Part shown: piece after piece, positions 1 through 8,948 of the stretch
How the letters are laid out: every line of letters starts with the position of its first letter
How positions within the stretch are numbered: position 1 is the stretch's first letter
From: Alkalicoccus daliensis
GTDB lineage: Bacteria > Bacillota > Bacilli > Bacillales > Salisediminibacteriaceae
Direction: 5' to 3'
DNA: 64,000 bases
NCBI RefSeq assembly: GCF_900103955.1
Contig: NZ_FNIL01000003.1
Span: 124,001 to 188,000 of the forward strand
The notes under the pieces: model-generated
The model's input: the letters and a program-made list of their open reading frames with translations, nothing else
Database searches by the model: none
What the model was told of the DNA's origin: nothing
Made by a program: the position numbers and the translations under genes

Positions 1-14
1 AGGAGGTTATCATT

Positions 15-971
15 ATGGAAAGCTTATTGTATGTAGTCACAAGTCCTCCGGTTATTCTTTTTATTGTCGGTATTCTTGCGGCAATCGGAAAGTCGAACCT
101 GAAAATGCCTGATGGATTATCTATTGGCCTGAATATGTATTTATTATTAGCGATCGGCCTGAAAGGGGGCATGGGCCTGGCAGAGGTCCGTATAGATGAA
201 GTAGTGGCGCCATTTGCCGCAGCACTTATATTAGGGCTTATTTTGCCGATTGTAGGGTACTTTATCGGGATGCTGTTCAAATTTACGTTTGAGGAACGGG
301 TTGCTATGGCTGCGACATTCGGTTCAGTTTCATTAGTTACTTTTGCTGCGGCTACCGCACAGCTTGATCAAATGGGGATTGGCTATGAGCCGTATATGAC
401 CACGCTTGTTGTTCTTTTGGAAATTCCCGGCCTTGTAGTAGCTTTAATGATTTACCAGCACTTTAAATCTCCCGTGTTTGGCATTGTACCTAGAGCCGGG
501 GCGACCCATGTGATGATCGACAGTTTGATGTCAAAAAGCATTTTGCTGCTTATTGCGGGATTAGCAGCAGGATATTTTGCACCTGATACCGCTATGCTGA
601 AACCGTTCTTTGTAGATCTTTTTCCGGGCGTACTGCTGTTGTTTTTGCTTGGATTAGGATTAAAGGTTGGACAGCAGCTCGGCGTGATTAAAGAATACGG
701 CTGGGCTCTTATTGCTGCAGGGATTGTCTTTCCTGTTATCGGGGCCGTCATCGGGTATATGATGGCTCAAGCAGCCGGCTTTTCTGAAGGAGGAACCATA
801 CTGTTTATGGCACTTGCTGCAAGCGGATCTTACATTGCAGCACCCGCGATGCTCCAAGCTTCAGTACCTGATGCAAAGCCGTCCTTTTACTTAACGATGG
901 CTCTGGCAGTCACCTTCCCGTTTAATCTGATTGTGGGGATACCGCTGTTTATTCAGTTCGTTACGGGTTAA
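15..971 (+). CDS. SbtA-like sodium-dependent bicarbonate permease
   Basis: Integral membrane protein of 318 aa resembling the SbtA (DUF897) family, whose characterised cyanobacterial members import bicarbonate with sodium. Hydrophobic segments run the whole length and fall into two similar halves, roughly residues 5-150 and 165-318, as expected for the family. An AGGAGGT ribosome site at positions 1-7 lies seven bases before the ATG, so the N-terminus is complete. A strong terminator follows directly, so this is the last gene of its transcript. The substrate in a heterotroph is inferred only; no carbonic anhydrase or SbtB-like partner is visible nearby. Confidence 0.8.
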   Translation: MESLLYVVTSPPVILFIVGILAAIGKSNLKMPDGLSIGLNMYLLLAIGLKGGMGLAEVRIDEVVAPFAAALILGLILPIVGYFIGMLFKFTFEERVAMAATFGSVSLVTFAAATAQLDQMGIGYEPYMTTLVVLLEIPGLVVALMIYQHFKSPVFGIVPRAGATHVMIDSLMSKSILLLIAGLAAGYFAPDTAMLKPFFVDLFPGVLLLFLLGLGLKVGQQLGVIKEYGWALIAAGIVFPVIGAVIGYMMAQAAGFSEGGTILFMALAASGSYIAAPAMLQASVPDAKPSFYLTMALAVTFPFNLIVGIPLFIQFVTG

Positions 972-980
972 AAAATATAG

Positions 981-1021
981 AAAGAGTGCGCCCCTGTCTG
1001 TGACAGGGGCGCACTCTTTTA
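981..1021 (+). terminator. strong intrinsic terminator
   Basis: A perfect stem of about 18 bp (AAAGAGTGCGCCCCTGTC and its complement) with a three-base loop and a short T run, placed just after the SbtA-like gene. The A-rich left flank means it could also stop leftward transcription from the small gene at 1165-1311. Confidence 0.9.
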
Positions 1022-1164
1022 GTTAACGCCCGATAAAATCATTGTGTGTCTTTACCAAACTTGTCTTTAGTTTTGTCCGAGCGTCTTTTATTTAATATTT
1101 ATATTAGCTATGTTTTATATTTTCAAAATGGGGATTTCATTAGTGTCAGTATAAATATTATAGA

Positions 1165-1311
1165 CTACAGGCTGGATGCTGACATGTTTCTTTCGTGCTG
1201 TACTTCCATTTCAGCGATACGATATTCCTGAATAAACGTATATACTACCCGTAGATCGTCTTCCGATAAGTTGTCTACTAAATGAAGGACATCTTGTTTT
1301 TCAATATTCAC
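1165..1311 (-). CDS. small 48-aa protein of unknown function
   Basis: A short reading frame starts with GTG at 1311, 6-8 bases after a GGAGGGG ribosome site, and ends at a TAG at 1165-1167. The product is acidic and helical, beginning MNIEKQDVLHLVDNL and ending in SASSL. It has no membrane segment or signal peptide. The DNLSEDDL pattern resembles the helical start of some antitoxin-like or scaffold small proteins, but I do not recognise the family. A promoter-like sequence sits just upstream, overlapping the end of the TspO-like gene. Supported by start site, promoter and codon pattern only. Confidence 0.6.
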   Translation of the reverse strand: MNIEKQDVLHLVDNLSEDDLRVVYTFIQEYRIAEMEVQHERNMSASSL

Positions 1312-1341
1312 GGAAGTCCCCTCCTTCTGTTCGATCTACAG

Positions 1342-1370
1342 GTTATATACCCCTATTCCAGAATTTTCAA
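1342..1370 (-). promoter_or_regulatory. promoter of the small gene (sigma-A or sigma-B type)
   Basis: On the minus strand TTGAAA is followed after 17 bases by TATAAC, a good sigma-A promoter. The same stretch also reads GTTGAA, 13 bases, GGGTAT, close to the sigma-B consensus GTTTAA-N12-15-GGGTAT. Which sigma factor uses it cannot be decided by eye. It overlaps the last codons of the upstream TspO-like gene. Confidence 0.5.
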
Positions 1371-2125
1371 CCGTCTAATTTCAAAATGTATTTCTTTCTT
1401 ACTAAGAAAATAATATTATAAAGCAACAGCAACGCAGCTGTAACTGCAGCTGTAACTGCAATAAACTGTACTTCCTCTGCCCTCTCCACGTATATCCCAA
1501 TAAAGGCCCATACAAATACAGATGAGTAAATTATATCTTTATATTTTTCGGCAATTATCGCAGCTATAATTCCCCCTGCAGGAATAATTATCACTGTCCA
1601 TAACTCATTTGAAATGATAAAACCGTCCTCAAATCCAAATGTATTAAATAAAATGCCTATATTTACGATAAATGCTACAGAAACCCAGCCCATATAAATA
1701 GCAAAAGGCAGCTTCGTCCATACAGATACTTTGCCAGCCTGCAGGATCTGTCTGTATATCAGAATTATAGACAGAAGCAGAGCCGCCATAGGTAGCATGG
1801 TCCATGGGAAAAATTCGTAATGAAATAACAACAGCCAGCTGACATTAAAAATCCCATTCCATACAAATAACCAGCCTATATTATCTACAGCTTTAATATC
1901 ACCTGCATGTGAAGTAAATAAAGAGCGAATTACCCAGATTCCCAATGTGATATAAATAAGACTCCAGATGCTGAATACATATCCTGCCGGGGTGAACAGG
2001 ACATTTACTTCCTGTGACAATTCTCCTGTCGTCATATTATTTAAAGGAAGAATGTTGGCAAGTGCATTCATTCCAACTATAATCACCAGCACAACTAAGT
2101 TTATCACTGGAAATTTACGGTTCAT
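1367..2125 (-). CDS. TspO/MBR-like tryptophan-rich membrane protein
   Basis: A 252-aa multi-spanning membrane protein. Residues about 45-65 carry the FTPAGYVFSIWSLIY segment typical of the TspO/MBR (tryptophan-rich sensory protein) superfamily, with further Trp residues in the helices. It is longer than classical 155-180 aa TspO and belongs to the long bacterial branch with extra helices. TspO proteins bind tetrapyrroles and affect porphyrin or stress responses; the role of this longer branch is not known to me. It diverges from kynureninase across about 155 bases. Confidence 0.7.
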   Translation of the reverse strand: MNRKFPVINLVVLVIIVGMNALANILPLNNMTTGELSQEVNVLFTPAGYVFSIWSLIYITLGIWVIRSLFTSHAGDIKAVDNIGWLFVWNGIFNVSWLLLFHYEFFPWTMLPMAALLLSIILIYRQILQAGKVSVWTKLPFAIYMGWVSVAFIVNIGILFNTFGFEDGFIISNELWTVIIIPAGGIIAAIIAEKYKDIIYSSVFVWAFIGIYVERAEEVQFIAVTAAVTAALLLLYNIIFLVRKKYILKLDG

Positions 2126-2280
2126 TTTACCACTCCTTTCCTGTAGAATTTCTTCTTCCCGGACGGTTTAACGGGTAAACTTCTCCAATGAATATGTTAC
2201 ACTCATCTTATTCAATTTGGTTTTAAAAATTTTTTCAGAACTAAGTACGATTTATCATCCACATTGCAGGGGGTATATTT

Positions 2281-3552
2281 ATGATGGAAATCTGGCAGAA
2301 AAGAGCGGAAGAGCTGGAAGAAAATGATCCACTGGCTCATTATAAAGCTGAATTTTATTTCCCGGAAAATACAAATGTTTATTTAGACGGGAACTCTCTT
2401 GGACTCCTTTCAAAACGTGCAGAGCAAGCTGTTTATAAACAATTGGACAGCTGGAAAAAACATGGAATTGATGGTTGGACACAAGGAGAGAATCCCTGGT
2501 TTTATTTTTCTGAGCAGCTTTCAGCAAAAGCTGCTGCTCTCGTGGGCGCTCATGCACATGAAGTTTCGATTACAGGGTCGATCACCGCAAATCTGCATCA
2601 GCTGCTTACTACGTTTTATAAGCCGGTTCAGGGAAGAAAAAATATTGTTATGGAAGAGCTTGCTTTTCCTACAGACCGTTATGCAGTACATAGCCAGTTA
2701 ATGCATCATGGTTTAAATGAAAATCATTTGTCTCTGATTTCTTCAAACGATGGGTACACGGTTGATATGGATGACATTCTCGCAGCTATCGATGAACAGA
2801 CAGCACTTGTTTTACTCCCTTCTGTTCTTTACCGAAGCGGACAAAGACTCGACTGGAAGGTAATCACTGATCATGCGCATCAGCAGGGCGCTGTTATTGG
2901 ATGGGATCTTGCCCATTCCTTTGGGGTTATGCCGCACGATCTCCATGACGCCGGGGTCGATTTTGCCGTCTGGTGTACCTATAAATACGCAAACAGCGGA
3001 CCCGGAGGTACTGGTGGGCTGTTTGTACACGAAAAACATCATGGGACTATTCCTGCACTTGCAGGCTGGTTCGGATCGGATAAGGAAAAGCAGTTTGATA
3101 TGAGTGGTGAGTTTTCGCCTGCTGCTGATGCTTCCGCTTTTCAAATGGGAACCCCGAATATTTTAAGCATGACTCCTTTAAAAGGCGCTCTTGAAATGAT
3201 AGAAGAGGCAGGAATTGATCGTATTAGAAGCCGCTCATTAAAACTGACTTCTTTTTTAAGGTTGGGAATTGAGGAAGCTGCTGCAGACGAATCAGCGCTT
3301 AATATTGTTACTCCTTCCGATGGGTATGGAGGACATATTGCTGTTTCCCATCCGGAGGCAGCTAAAATATGCAGAGCACTGAAAGCAAAAGGAATTGTGC
3401 CGGACTTTCGGGCCCCGGATATAATCCGGCTCGCCCCCTCCCCCCTATACACCAGCTTTCATGATATTTATGAAACTCTTGCAGTAATAAAAGAACTGCT
3501 GGAGACAAGAGAGTTTACAAAATATAAAAACACCCGGGGAATTATTGCCTGA
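2281..3552 (+). CDS. kynU: kynureninase
   Basis: PLP enzyme of 423 aa that hydrolyses L-kynurenine to anthranilate and alanine. Diagnostic features are the N-terminal DGNSLGLL motif, the WDLAHSFG segment with the cofactor-contacting Asp and His, and the TYKYANSGPGG segment carrying the Schiff-base lysine. Length matches the family. The start is ATG-ATG at 2281 after a GGGGG-rich ribosome site; the second ATG is equally possible. No tryptophan dioxygenase (kynA) or kynurenine formamidase (kynB) is adjacent, so it either serves imported kynurenine or acts with distant genes. A terminator follows. Confidence 0.9.
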   Translation: MMEIWQKRAEELEENDPLAHYKAEFYFPENTNVYLDGNSLGLLSKRAEQAVYKQLDSWKKHGIDGWTQGENPWFYFSEQLSAKAAALVGAHAHEVSITGSITANLHQLLTTFYKPVQGRKNIVMEELAFPTDRYAVHSQLMHHGLNENHLSLISSNDGYTVDMDDILAAIDEQTALVLLPSVLYRSGQRLDWKVITDHAHQQGAVIGWDLAHSFGVMPHDLHDAGVDFAVWCTYKYANSGPGGTGGLFVHEKHHGTIPALAGWFGSDKEKQFDMSGEFSPAADASAFQMGTPNILSMTPLKGALEMIEEAGIDRIRSRSLKLTSFLRLGIEEAAADESALNIVTPSDGYGGHIAVSHPEAAKICRALKAKGIVPDFRAPDIIRLAPSPLYTSFHDIYETLAVIKELLETREFTKYKNTRGIIA

Positions 3553-3567
3553 GGACTTCCATAGGGA

Positions 3568-3614
3568 GACCCCGGCGGCAGATAGAGAACTTCAGCCGTC
3601 AGGGTCTTTAATTT
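3568..3614 (+). terminator. intrinsic terminator of kynU
   Basis: A 12-bp stem with one mismatch and one G-U pair (GACCCCGGCGGC with GCCGTCAGGGTC), followed by TTTAATTT. It separates kynU from the convergent PLP lyase gene. Confidence 0.65.
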
Positions 3615-3643
3615 AATGTTTCTTTCCTCATGAACCAATTTAG

Positions 3644-4831
3644 CTAACTAAATTCATACGTGCTGTGAAGCGCTGCTTCTATATCTGCCCAGATATCCTG
3701 CTTATTTTCCAGTCCTACCGATAAACGCACGAGAGCATCCGTAATCCCCATTTTTTTCCTCTCTTCCGCTGGAACAACGGCATGTGTCATTGAAGCCGGA
3801 TGCTGAATTAACGATTCTGCATCGCCTAAACTTACAGCCCGCTGGACAACTTCGAGTGCATTCATAAATTTCTGGGCTTTTGCTTTTCCACCCGCTATCT
3901 CAAAACTTATCAGCCCCCCGAAATCTTTCATTTGTTTCTCTGCTAATTTATAACCTGAAAACTCAGGATCTCCAGGATAGATAATATGATTAACCTTCGG
4001 GTGTTGTTTCAGTTTTTCAAATATAAATCTGGCATTTTCGCAGTGCCTGTCCATTCTGACAGAAAGAGTTTTTAATCCTCTGAGCAGAAGCCATGCATCA
4101 AATGGTCCGAGCACCGCTCCGACATCTTTCTGAACGCTCATACGGATTTTTTGCATATCTTCCGACGGCCCCACTGCCGCACCGGCAATAACATCTCCAT
4201 GACCGCTGATATATTTTGTGGCACTATGTACTACAAAGTCTGCGCCAAGAGTTAATGGCTGCTGGAGGTAGGGTGAGCAAAAAGTATTATCCACTACTAC
4301 TTTTAAGTTATGCTTTTCCGCAGTTTGAATTACCATTTCCAAATCCACCAGTTTCATTGTTGGATTTATCGGAGTTTCTACATAAAGAACTCTGGACTCC
4401 GGACGGATCATTTTTTCAATTGCATCAGCTGTCTGCATATCAAATAAGTCATAATCCACCTTAAATTTGTCCTGCATAAGCTCTAGAAAACCATACGTGC
4501 ATCCATAAACTCCCTCAGATACAAGCACGTGATCTCCAGATTTCAGCAGATGCATCAATATTGCTGATACTGCCCCCATTCCAGAAGCAAACGCAATCCC
4601 TTCCTCCCCTTCTTCCAGATCAGCGAGTTTCTGCTCCAGTTCTCTCACTGTTGGATTTCCAAGTCTTGAATATACATATCCCTCCTCTTCCCCTGCAAAG
4701 CGTGCTTCTCCCTGCTCTGCGCTGTCAAATACAAAAGTAGAAGTTTGATAAATTGGGGCGGCAAGACTGCCATGATGCTTTGAACGGTCAAAGAAACTGT
4801 GAATCAATCTGGTTTCAATATCTTTCTTCAT
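3644..4831 (-). CDS. mdeA: methionine gamma-lyase-type PLP enzyme (Cys/Met metabolism)
   Basis: A 395-aa protein of the Cys/Met metabolism PLP family. The Schiff-base lysine lies in HSATKYISGHGDV, and the cofactor Tyr/Arg segment is YVYSRLGNPT. A cysteine in VYGCTYGF occupies the place of the active-site Cys of methionine gamma-lyases, and the SGHGDV wording also favours that branch. Expected reaction: methionine to methanethiol, 2-oxobutyrate and ammonia. Cystathionine gamma-lyase or O-acetylhomoserine sulfhydrylase activity cannot be excluded by eye. The gene stands alone with a cre-like site upstream, which would suit a catabolic role. Confidence 0.75.
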   Translation of the reverse strand: MKKDIETRLIHSFFDRSKHHGSLAAPIYQTSTFVFDSAEQGEARFAGEEEGYVYSRLGNPTVRELEQKLADLEEGEEGIAFASGMGAVSAILMHLLKSGDHVLVSEGVYGCTYGFLELMQDKFKVDYDLFDMQTADAIEKMIRPESRVLYVETPINPTMKLVDLEMVIQTAEKHNLKVVVDNTFCSPYLQQPLTLGADFVVHSATKYISGHGDVIAGAAVGPSEDMQKIRMSVQKDVGAVLGPFDAWLLLRGLKTLSVRMDRHCENARFIFEKLKQHPKVNHIIYPGDPEFSGYKLAEKQMKDFGGLISFEIAGGKAKAQKFMNALEVVQRAVSLGDAESLIQHPASMTHAVVPAEERKKMGITDALVRLSVGLENKQDIWADIEAALHSTYEFS

Positions 4832-4861
4832 ACAATACCCCTCCCGTCACTATTAAGATAA

Positions 4862-4875
4862 TTAAAGCGCTTACA
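4862..4875 (-). promoter_or_regulatory. cre-like CcpA site upstream of the methionine gamma-lyase gene
   Basis: On the minus strand TGTAAGCGCTTTAA matches the cre consensus TGWAANCGNTNWCA at all specified positions except one (C to A near the end). It lies 31 bases before the start codon, a position where CcpA would block transcription. The repression role is inferred. Confidence 0.45.
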
Positions 4876-4979
4876 TTATTATAACCAATTATTGTATTAA
4901 GTACCATAGCAGAACTTTAAATGGCTTTATTGAGCATCTCTCGATATGAATATATGATGGCTTTTTCCTTGTTGTTAAA

Positions 4980-5006
4980 CAAAAAAAGACCATAATCATA
5001 TGGCCT
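4980..5006 (-). terminator. intrinsic terminator of the ABC-F gene
   Basis: Read leftward: stem AGGCCAT/ATGGTCT with one G-U pair, loop of six, then a run of seven T. It lies about 70 bases beyond the stop codon of the ABC-F gene. Confidence 0.6.
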
Positions 5007-5072
5007 TTCTGCGTTCATCCGCTGGAAGCGCTGCGGGAGTCTCTGTTCCTTTTTGTAAAAGTCTTCAGCTGC

Positions 5073-6953
5073 CTAGCCTTCTACAAGCAGGGACAGTTCT
5101 TCCCAGCGTTCCATTTTTTCTTCCAGAGTTTTTTCCGTCTGCTGCTTTTCTTCATATAAATCTCTTGCTTTATCAAAATCTGCTCCCGTATCTTCAATCT
5201 GCTGATCCAGTTTTTCGATCTTTTCTTCTAAAGCAGTTATATCTTCTTCGATCGAATTCCATTCCTGCTGTTCTTTATAAGAAAGCTTTTTCTTATTATT
5301 TTTAGCGACAAAAGGCGTTTCTTTCGCTTTTTCAGAAACAGCTGTTTTTGTTTTCTCAGCTTCCTGTTCCAGCCACTCACTGTAGCTTCCGTAGTAACGT
5401 TCTATGCTTCCGCCTTTTTCACGGAAAACTAGCAGCTGGCTGACTGCTCGATCAAGGAAATAGCGATCGTGTGATACGGTAATAACTACTCCCGGAAATT
5501 GTTCCAGGTAATCTTCCAGAATTGATAATGTTTCAGTATCAAGATCATTTGTAGGCTCATCCAGAAATAAAACGTTCGGCTCTTCCATTAATACTTTTAA
5601 TAAATAAAGCCGTTTCTTTTCGCCGCCGGAAAGTCTGCGGATATATGTCCACTGTTTTGCCCTCGGAAAAAGAAATCTCTCCAGCATCTGTTCTGCTGTA
5701 ATCATTGTCCCATCTGACGTTTTCACTACTTCGGCAGTAGCTTTAATATACTCAATCATCTTTAAATTTTCATCCATTGGCTCGTGTTCCTGTGTATAAT
5801 AACCGATCGATACCGTTTCCCCTATATGCACGATTCCGCTGTCAGGCTTTATTTTCCCTGCAATCAAATGAAGAAGTGTGGTTTTGCCGACCCCATTCGG
5901 CCCAATAATACCTAAGCGGTCTCTGCGGTTGACTAAATAATCAAGTTCTTTAATTACTGTTTCTCCACCTCTGGATACAGAGACATTTTCGAGCTCAATG
6001 ACATTTTTACCAAGCCTTTTGGAGCCTATGGCAAAATCCAGATCCTCTTTTTTTGTGGGCCCTTCTTCTTCCTGCAGAGATTCGACCCGCTGTTTTCTTG
6101 CTTTTTGCTTTGTTGTTCTGGCTTTCGCCCCCCGCTTGAGCCATTCCAGCTCTCTCCGGAGAATATTCTGTCTCTTAGTTTCAGACTGCGATTCCTGTCG
6201 CTCTCTTTCCGCTTTCTGTTCGAGAAAGCGCTCGTAGTTCCCGATATATTCATATAAATTACCTTCGTGCAGCTCAAAGATTTTCTGGGTCACACGGTTC
6301 AGGAAATACCGGTCGTGGGTGATTACAATCAGTGCACCGCTGTACTGTTTCAAAAACCCTTCCAGCCATTCGATCGTAATGTTATCCAGATGGTTTGTCG
6401 GCTCATCAAGCAACAGCAGATCCGCCGGCTGTATCAATGCTTTAGCCAGTGAAACACGGCGGCGCTGACCGCCGGAGAGTGCTCCTATTTTCTTCTGGAA
6501 TTCATAAATACCCAGCTTAGTAAGAATCGTCTTCGCCTGCGTATTTGCCTCCCACGCGCTGTGTTCATCCATTTTCGATTGTGCTTTGGCAAAGCGGATT
6601 TGATTTTTTTCTTCCATGCTGTTTTCTGTAAGGGACGCTAAAGCGAATTCATACTCTCTCATTGCTTTCATTACAGGAGCATCTCCAAAAAATACTGTTT
6701 CTATTACTGTAAGTTCTTCATTCAGTTCTGGATCCTGACGCACATATTCCATTCTGAAATCATTTGCATGCAGGATGTCGCCTCCCTCTACCCCTTCAAC
6801 TCCTGAAATTGCCTTAAGCAAAGAGGACTTTCCTGTACCATTTATTCCTACCAGGCCAATTCGTTCTTTTTTCTCCACCGTAAATGAGATACGATTGAAT
6901 AGAACTTTATCACCATATGTCTTTTCGAGGTTTTCCACCCGAAGTAAACTCAT
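5073..6953 (-). CDS. yfmR: ABC-F family ATPase, YfmR/Uup type
   Basis: A soluble protein with two ABC ATPase domains and no membrane segment, about 626 aa, the size of the Bacillus YfmR/Uup branch. Domain 1 has Walker A GINGTGKSSL, signature LSGGQRRR and Walker B LLLLDEPTNHLD. Domain 2 has GPNGVGKTTL, LSGGEKKR and VLFLDEPTNDLD. They are joined by a long charged linker, and the last 80 residues form a Glu/Lys-rich coiled coil typical of Uup C-termini. ABC-F proteins act on the ribosome to rescue stalled translation. The third ATG (6953) is favoured because AGGATG lies at the right distance; two further in-frame ATGs lie at 6962 and 6959. Confidence 0.85.
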   Translation of the reverse strand: MSLLRVENLEKTYGDKVLFNRISFTVEKKERIGLVGINGTGKSSLLKAISGVEGVEGGDILHANDFRMEYVRQDPELNEELTVIETVFFGDAPVMKAMREYEFALASLTENSMEEKNQIRFAKAQSKMDEHSAWEANTQAKTILTKLGIYEFQKKIGALSGGQRRRVSLAKALIQPADLLLLDEPTNHLDNITIEWLEGFLKQYSGALIVITHDRYFLNRVTQKIFELHEGNLYEYIGNYERFLEQKAERERQESQSETKRQNILRRELEWLKRGAKARTTKQKARKQRVESLQEEEGPTKKEDLDFAIGSKRLGKNVIELENVSVSRGGETVIKELDYLVNRRDRLGIIGPNGVGKTTLLHLIAGKIKPDSGIVHIGETVSIGYYTQEHEPMDENLKMIEYIKATAEVVKTSDGTMITAEQMLERFLFPRAKQWTYIRRLSGGEKKRLYLLKVLMEEPNVLFLDEPTNDLDTETLSILEDYLEQFPGVVITVSHDRYFLDRAVSQLLVFREKGGSIERYYGSYSEWLEQEAEKTKTAVSEKAKETPFVAKNNKKKLSYKEQQEWNSIEEDITALEEKIEKLDQQIEDTGADFDKARDLYEEKQQTEKTLEEKMERWEELSLLVEG

Positions 6954-7073
6954 TGTCATCATCCTTCACATTTAAAGCATTCTTGTCTATTGTAACGAAA
7001 AAACGAACAGGCTGAAACATTTATGGGTGTGAATCGTAGAAAAGAAGAAAAGAAATTTTAGGGGGAACTACAT

Positions 7074-8777
7074 ATGATTCAAATGATATTAATAATTATG
7101 CTTGGGGCACTTACTTTTCTGCCGCTCCAGCAGACCTGGTGGCAGAGAAAAGATTTTAAAATCTGGATCCCAGCCCGTTATTTTCTCGGGCTGCTTTACG
7201 GGGCTTTCCTGTTTTATGCAGGACTGCTGGATCAGACCTGGACACTGATAACTGCAGCCTACGTACCGATTATAGCTGTCTGGCTTATAATTGATAATAG
7301 TGTAGTCTACATGCTGGTACGCTCTTTTCGTAAGAAGCAGGCAGCTGCCGGCGCCAGCATCGGTATTGTCGTTTTACTGGTTTCTGTTGTTTTCTTTATG
7401 ATTCAGCCATTGTTTCTTGCGGACAGCAAGTATGAGATTGCAGGCGGAGAAGAAGTAACAGAAGAGGATCTCAATCCAGTGAATGAAGAGAATATCCCCG
7501 TTGTTCCAAGAAGCTATGCAGAATACCGGGCAGATATTATGATGGGACAGCTGGATAACCCAGCCTTTTATAATTTGGGAACTACCCGCATTCAGCGCAT
7601 GGATGAGTCATTATACTGGATTACTCCAATTGAATATGACGGTTTTTTCCGCTGGGTCAGATCTGATGCGGTGCCGGGATATATTATTGTCAGTGCAGAA
7701 AACCCGCGGGAAGATCCGCAGCTGATTGAAGCAGAGATGAACTATGTTCCATCTGCTTTCTTCCACGAAAACTTGGAACGCCATGTCCGGATGGAATATC
7801 CTGATGTGGTCATGCTTGACACTACTTTTGAAATAGATGACGAAGGTAATCCTTTCTATATTGTAAATTACGGCCATTTCACTGAATTCCGCCGTGTCGC
7901 TGAGGTGGATGGAATTATCACTGTAAATCCTGCTACCGGGGATATGGAACAGTACGAAGCGGCTGACGCTCCTGAATGGGTAAACCGTGTTTATCCTCCT
8001 CATATTGCTGAAGAGCGAAATGACTGGTTTGGTATTTATAAGCAGGGAATTATCAATCGCTTCTTTGGCCGGGAAGGCCTGACACAGCCTACCGGATGGG
8101 GTTCGGACGATGCTGTTACTGGTATTGTTGATGACAATTTGCAGCTCAGCTGGTTTACAGATCATATGAGACTGCAGAATGAAGGAGAAGAAGGCTCGCG
8201 CTCCATGGTAGGCTTTACCATGTTTGATGCAAGGACTGGAGAACTCCGCTACTTCCGGGATGCAAGTGGTTCCTTAAATGGCCGTACGGCGATGGATCTG
8301 GCCGAGCGTACCTTCCGCCGTGATGACTACGTAGCCGGAACACCATCTCTTTATAACATTTACGGTACTTACACATGGGTGGTGCCGCTGATGGACCGCA
8401 ACTCTGTCCTTCGGGAAATTATGCTCGTAAACGCCCGTGATGAAAATATTTACGGTTATGGAGAAACAAAGCAGGAAGCTTTTAATGCTTATCAGCTGGA
8501 GCTTTCCTCCAGCACTGATGAAGATGTAGTTCCCGGGGAATTTACCGACCTAATCGAAGATACTTTTACAGTGCAGCGTGTGTATCATTGGGACAGAGAA
8601 GAAAATATCACAGTAAGACTATGGCTGGAAGGGGAAGACAGAATCTTTACTCTGGGGGCCTCCTCCCATCCTACGGCAGTTTTCATTGAGCCAGGAGATG
8701 AAATTACAATTTCCTATATGGACAACAATGAAAGTGTACAGCCAATTGAAGAACTTGAATTTGATGTTTCTCAGTAA
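7074..8777 (+). CDS. unrecognised membrane-anchored protein with large outer domain
   Basis: A 567-aa protein I do not recognise. The first 115 residues hold about four hydrophobic helices (near 1-20, 37-55, 57-80 and 92-115). After them comes a beta-rich, acidic domain of about 450 residues, predicted to lie outside the cell, with many Asp/Glu, Tyr and Trp and no cysteine. The repeated wording of short beta segments, such as FTMFDARTGELRYFRDASG, loosely recalls PepSY-like or propeller folds, but I cannot assign a family. A GGGGGAACTACAT ribosome site precedes the ATG. It is a single gene ending in a strong terminator. Confidence 0.75.
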   Translation: MIQMILIIMLGALTFLPLQQTWWQRKDFKIWIPARYFLGLLYGAFLFYAGLLDQTWTLITAAYVPIIAVWLIIDNSVVYMLVRSFRKKQAAAGASIGIVVLLVSVVFFMIQPLFLADSKYEIAGGEEVTEEDLNPVNEENIPVVPRSYAEYRADIMMGQLDNPAFYNLGTTRIQRMDESLYWITPIEYDGFFRWVRSDAVPGYIIVSAENPREDPQLIEAEMNYVPSAFFHENLERHVRMEYPDVVMLDTTFEIDDEGNPFYIVNYGHFTEFRRVAEVDGIITVNPATGDMEQYEAADAPEWVNRVYPPHIAEERNDWFGIYKQGIINRFFGREGLTQPTGWGSDDAVTGIVDDNLQLSWFTDHMRLQNEGEEGSRSMVGFTMFDARTGELRYFRDASGSLNGRTAMDLAERTFRRDDYVAGTPSLYNIYGTYTWVVPLMDRNSVLREIMLVNARDENIYGYGETKQEAFNAYQLELSSSTDEDVVPGEFTDLIEDTFTVQRVYHWDREENITVRLWLEGEDRIFTLGASSHPTAVFIEPGDEITISYMDNNESVQPIEELEFDVSQ

Positions 8778-8795
8778 TTTATATTATTAAAAACG

Positions 8796-8832
8796 ACGGG
8801 ATCGGCTGATTACAGCCGATCCCGTTTTTATA
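8796..8832 (+). terminator. intrinsic terminator
   Basis: Perfect 13-bp stem ACGGGATCGGCTG with loop ATTA, followed by TTTTTAT. It ends the unrecognised gene at 7074-8777; an A run on the left side could also serve leftward transcripts. Confidence 0.85.
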
Positions 8833-8948
8833 TATAGAATTGAATTTTAATAGTCAAACCTGAAAAGTGACTTCTTACCACATAAAACCTTTTCTTTGTC
8901 TTATAGCTCAACTGCAATTCGTGATGGTAATCCTAACGGTTTTCACAT

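Noticed and set aside
1046-1231. 61-codon plus-strand frame after the SbtA terminator
   Set aside because: No ribosome site; it lies antisense to the better supported 48-aa gene.
7074-8777. CvpA or colicin V production-like membrane protein
   Set aside because: The helices are in the right place, but the length and the large outer domain do not fit CvpA.
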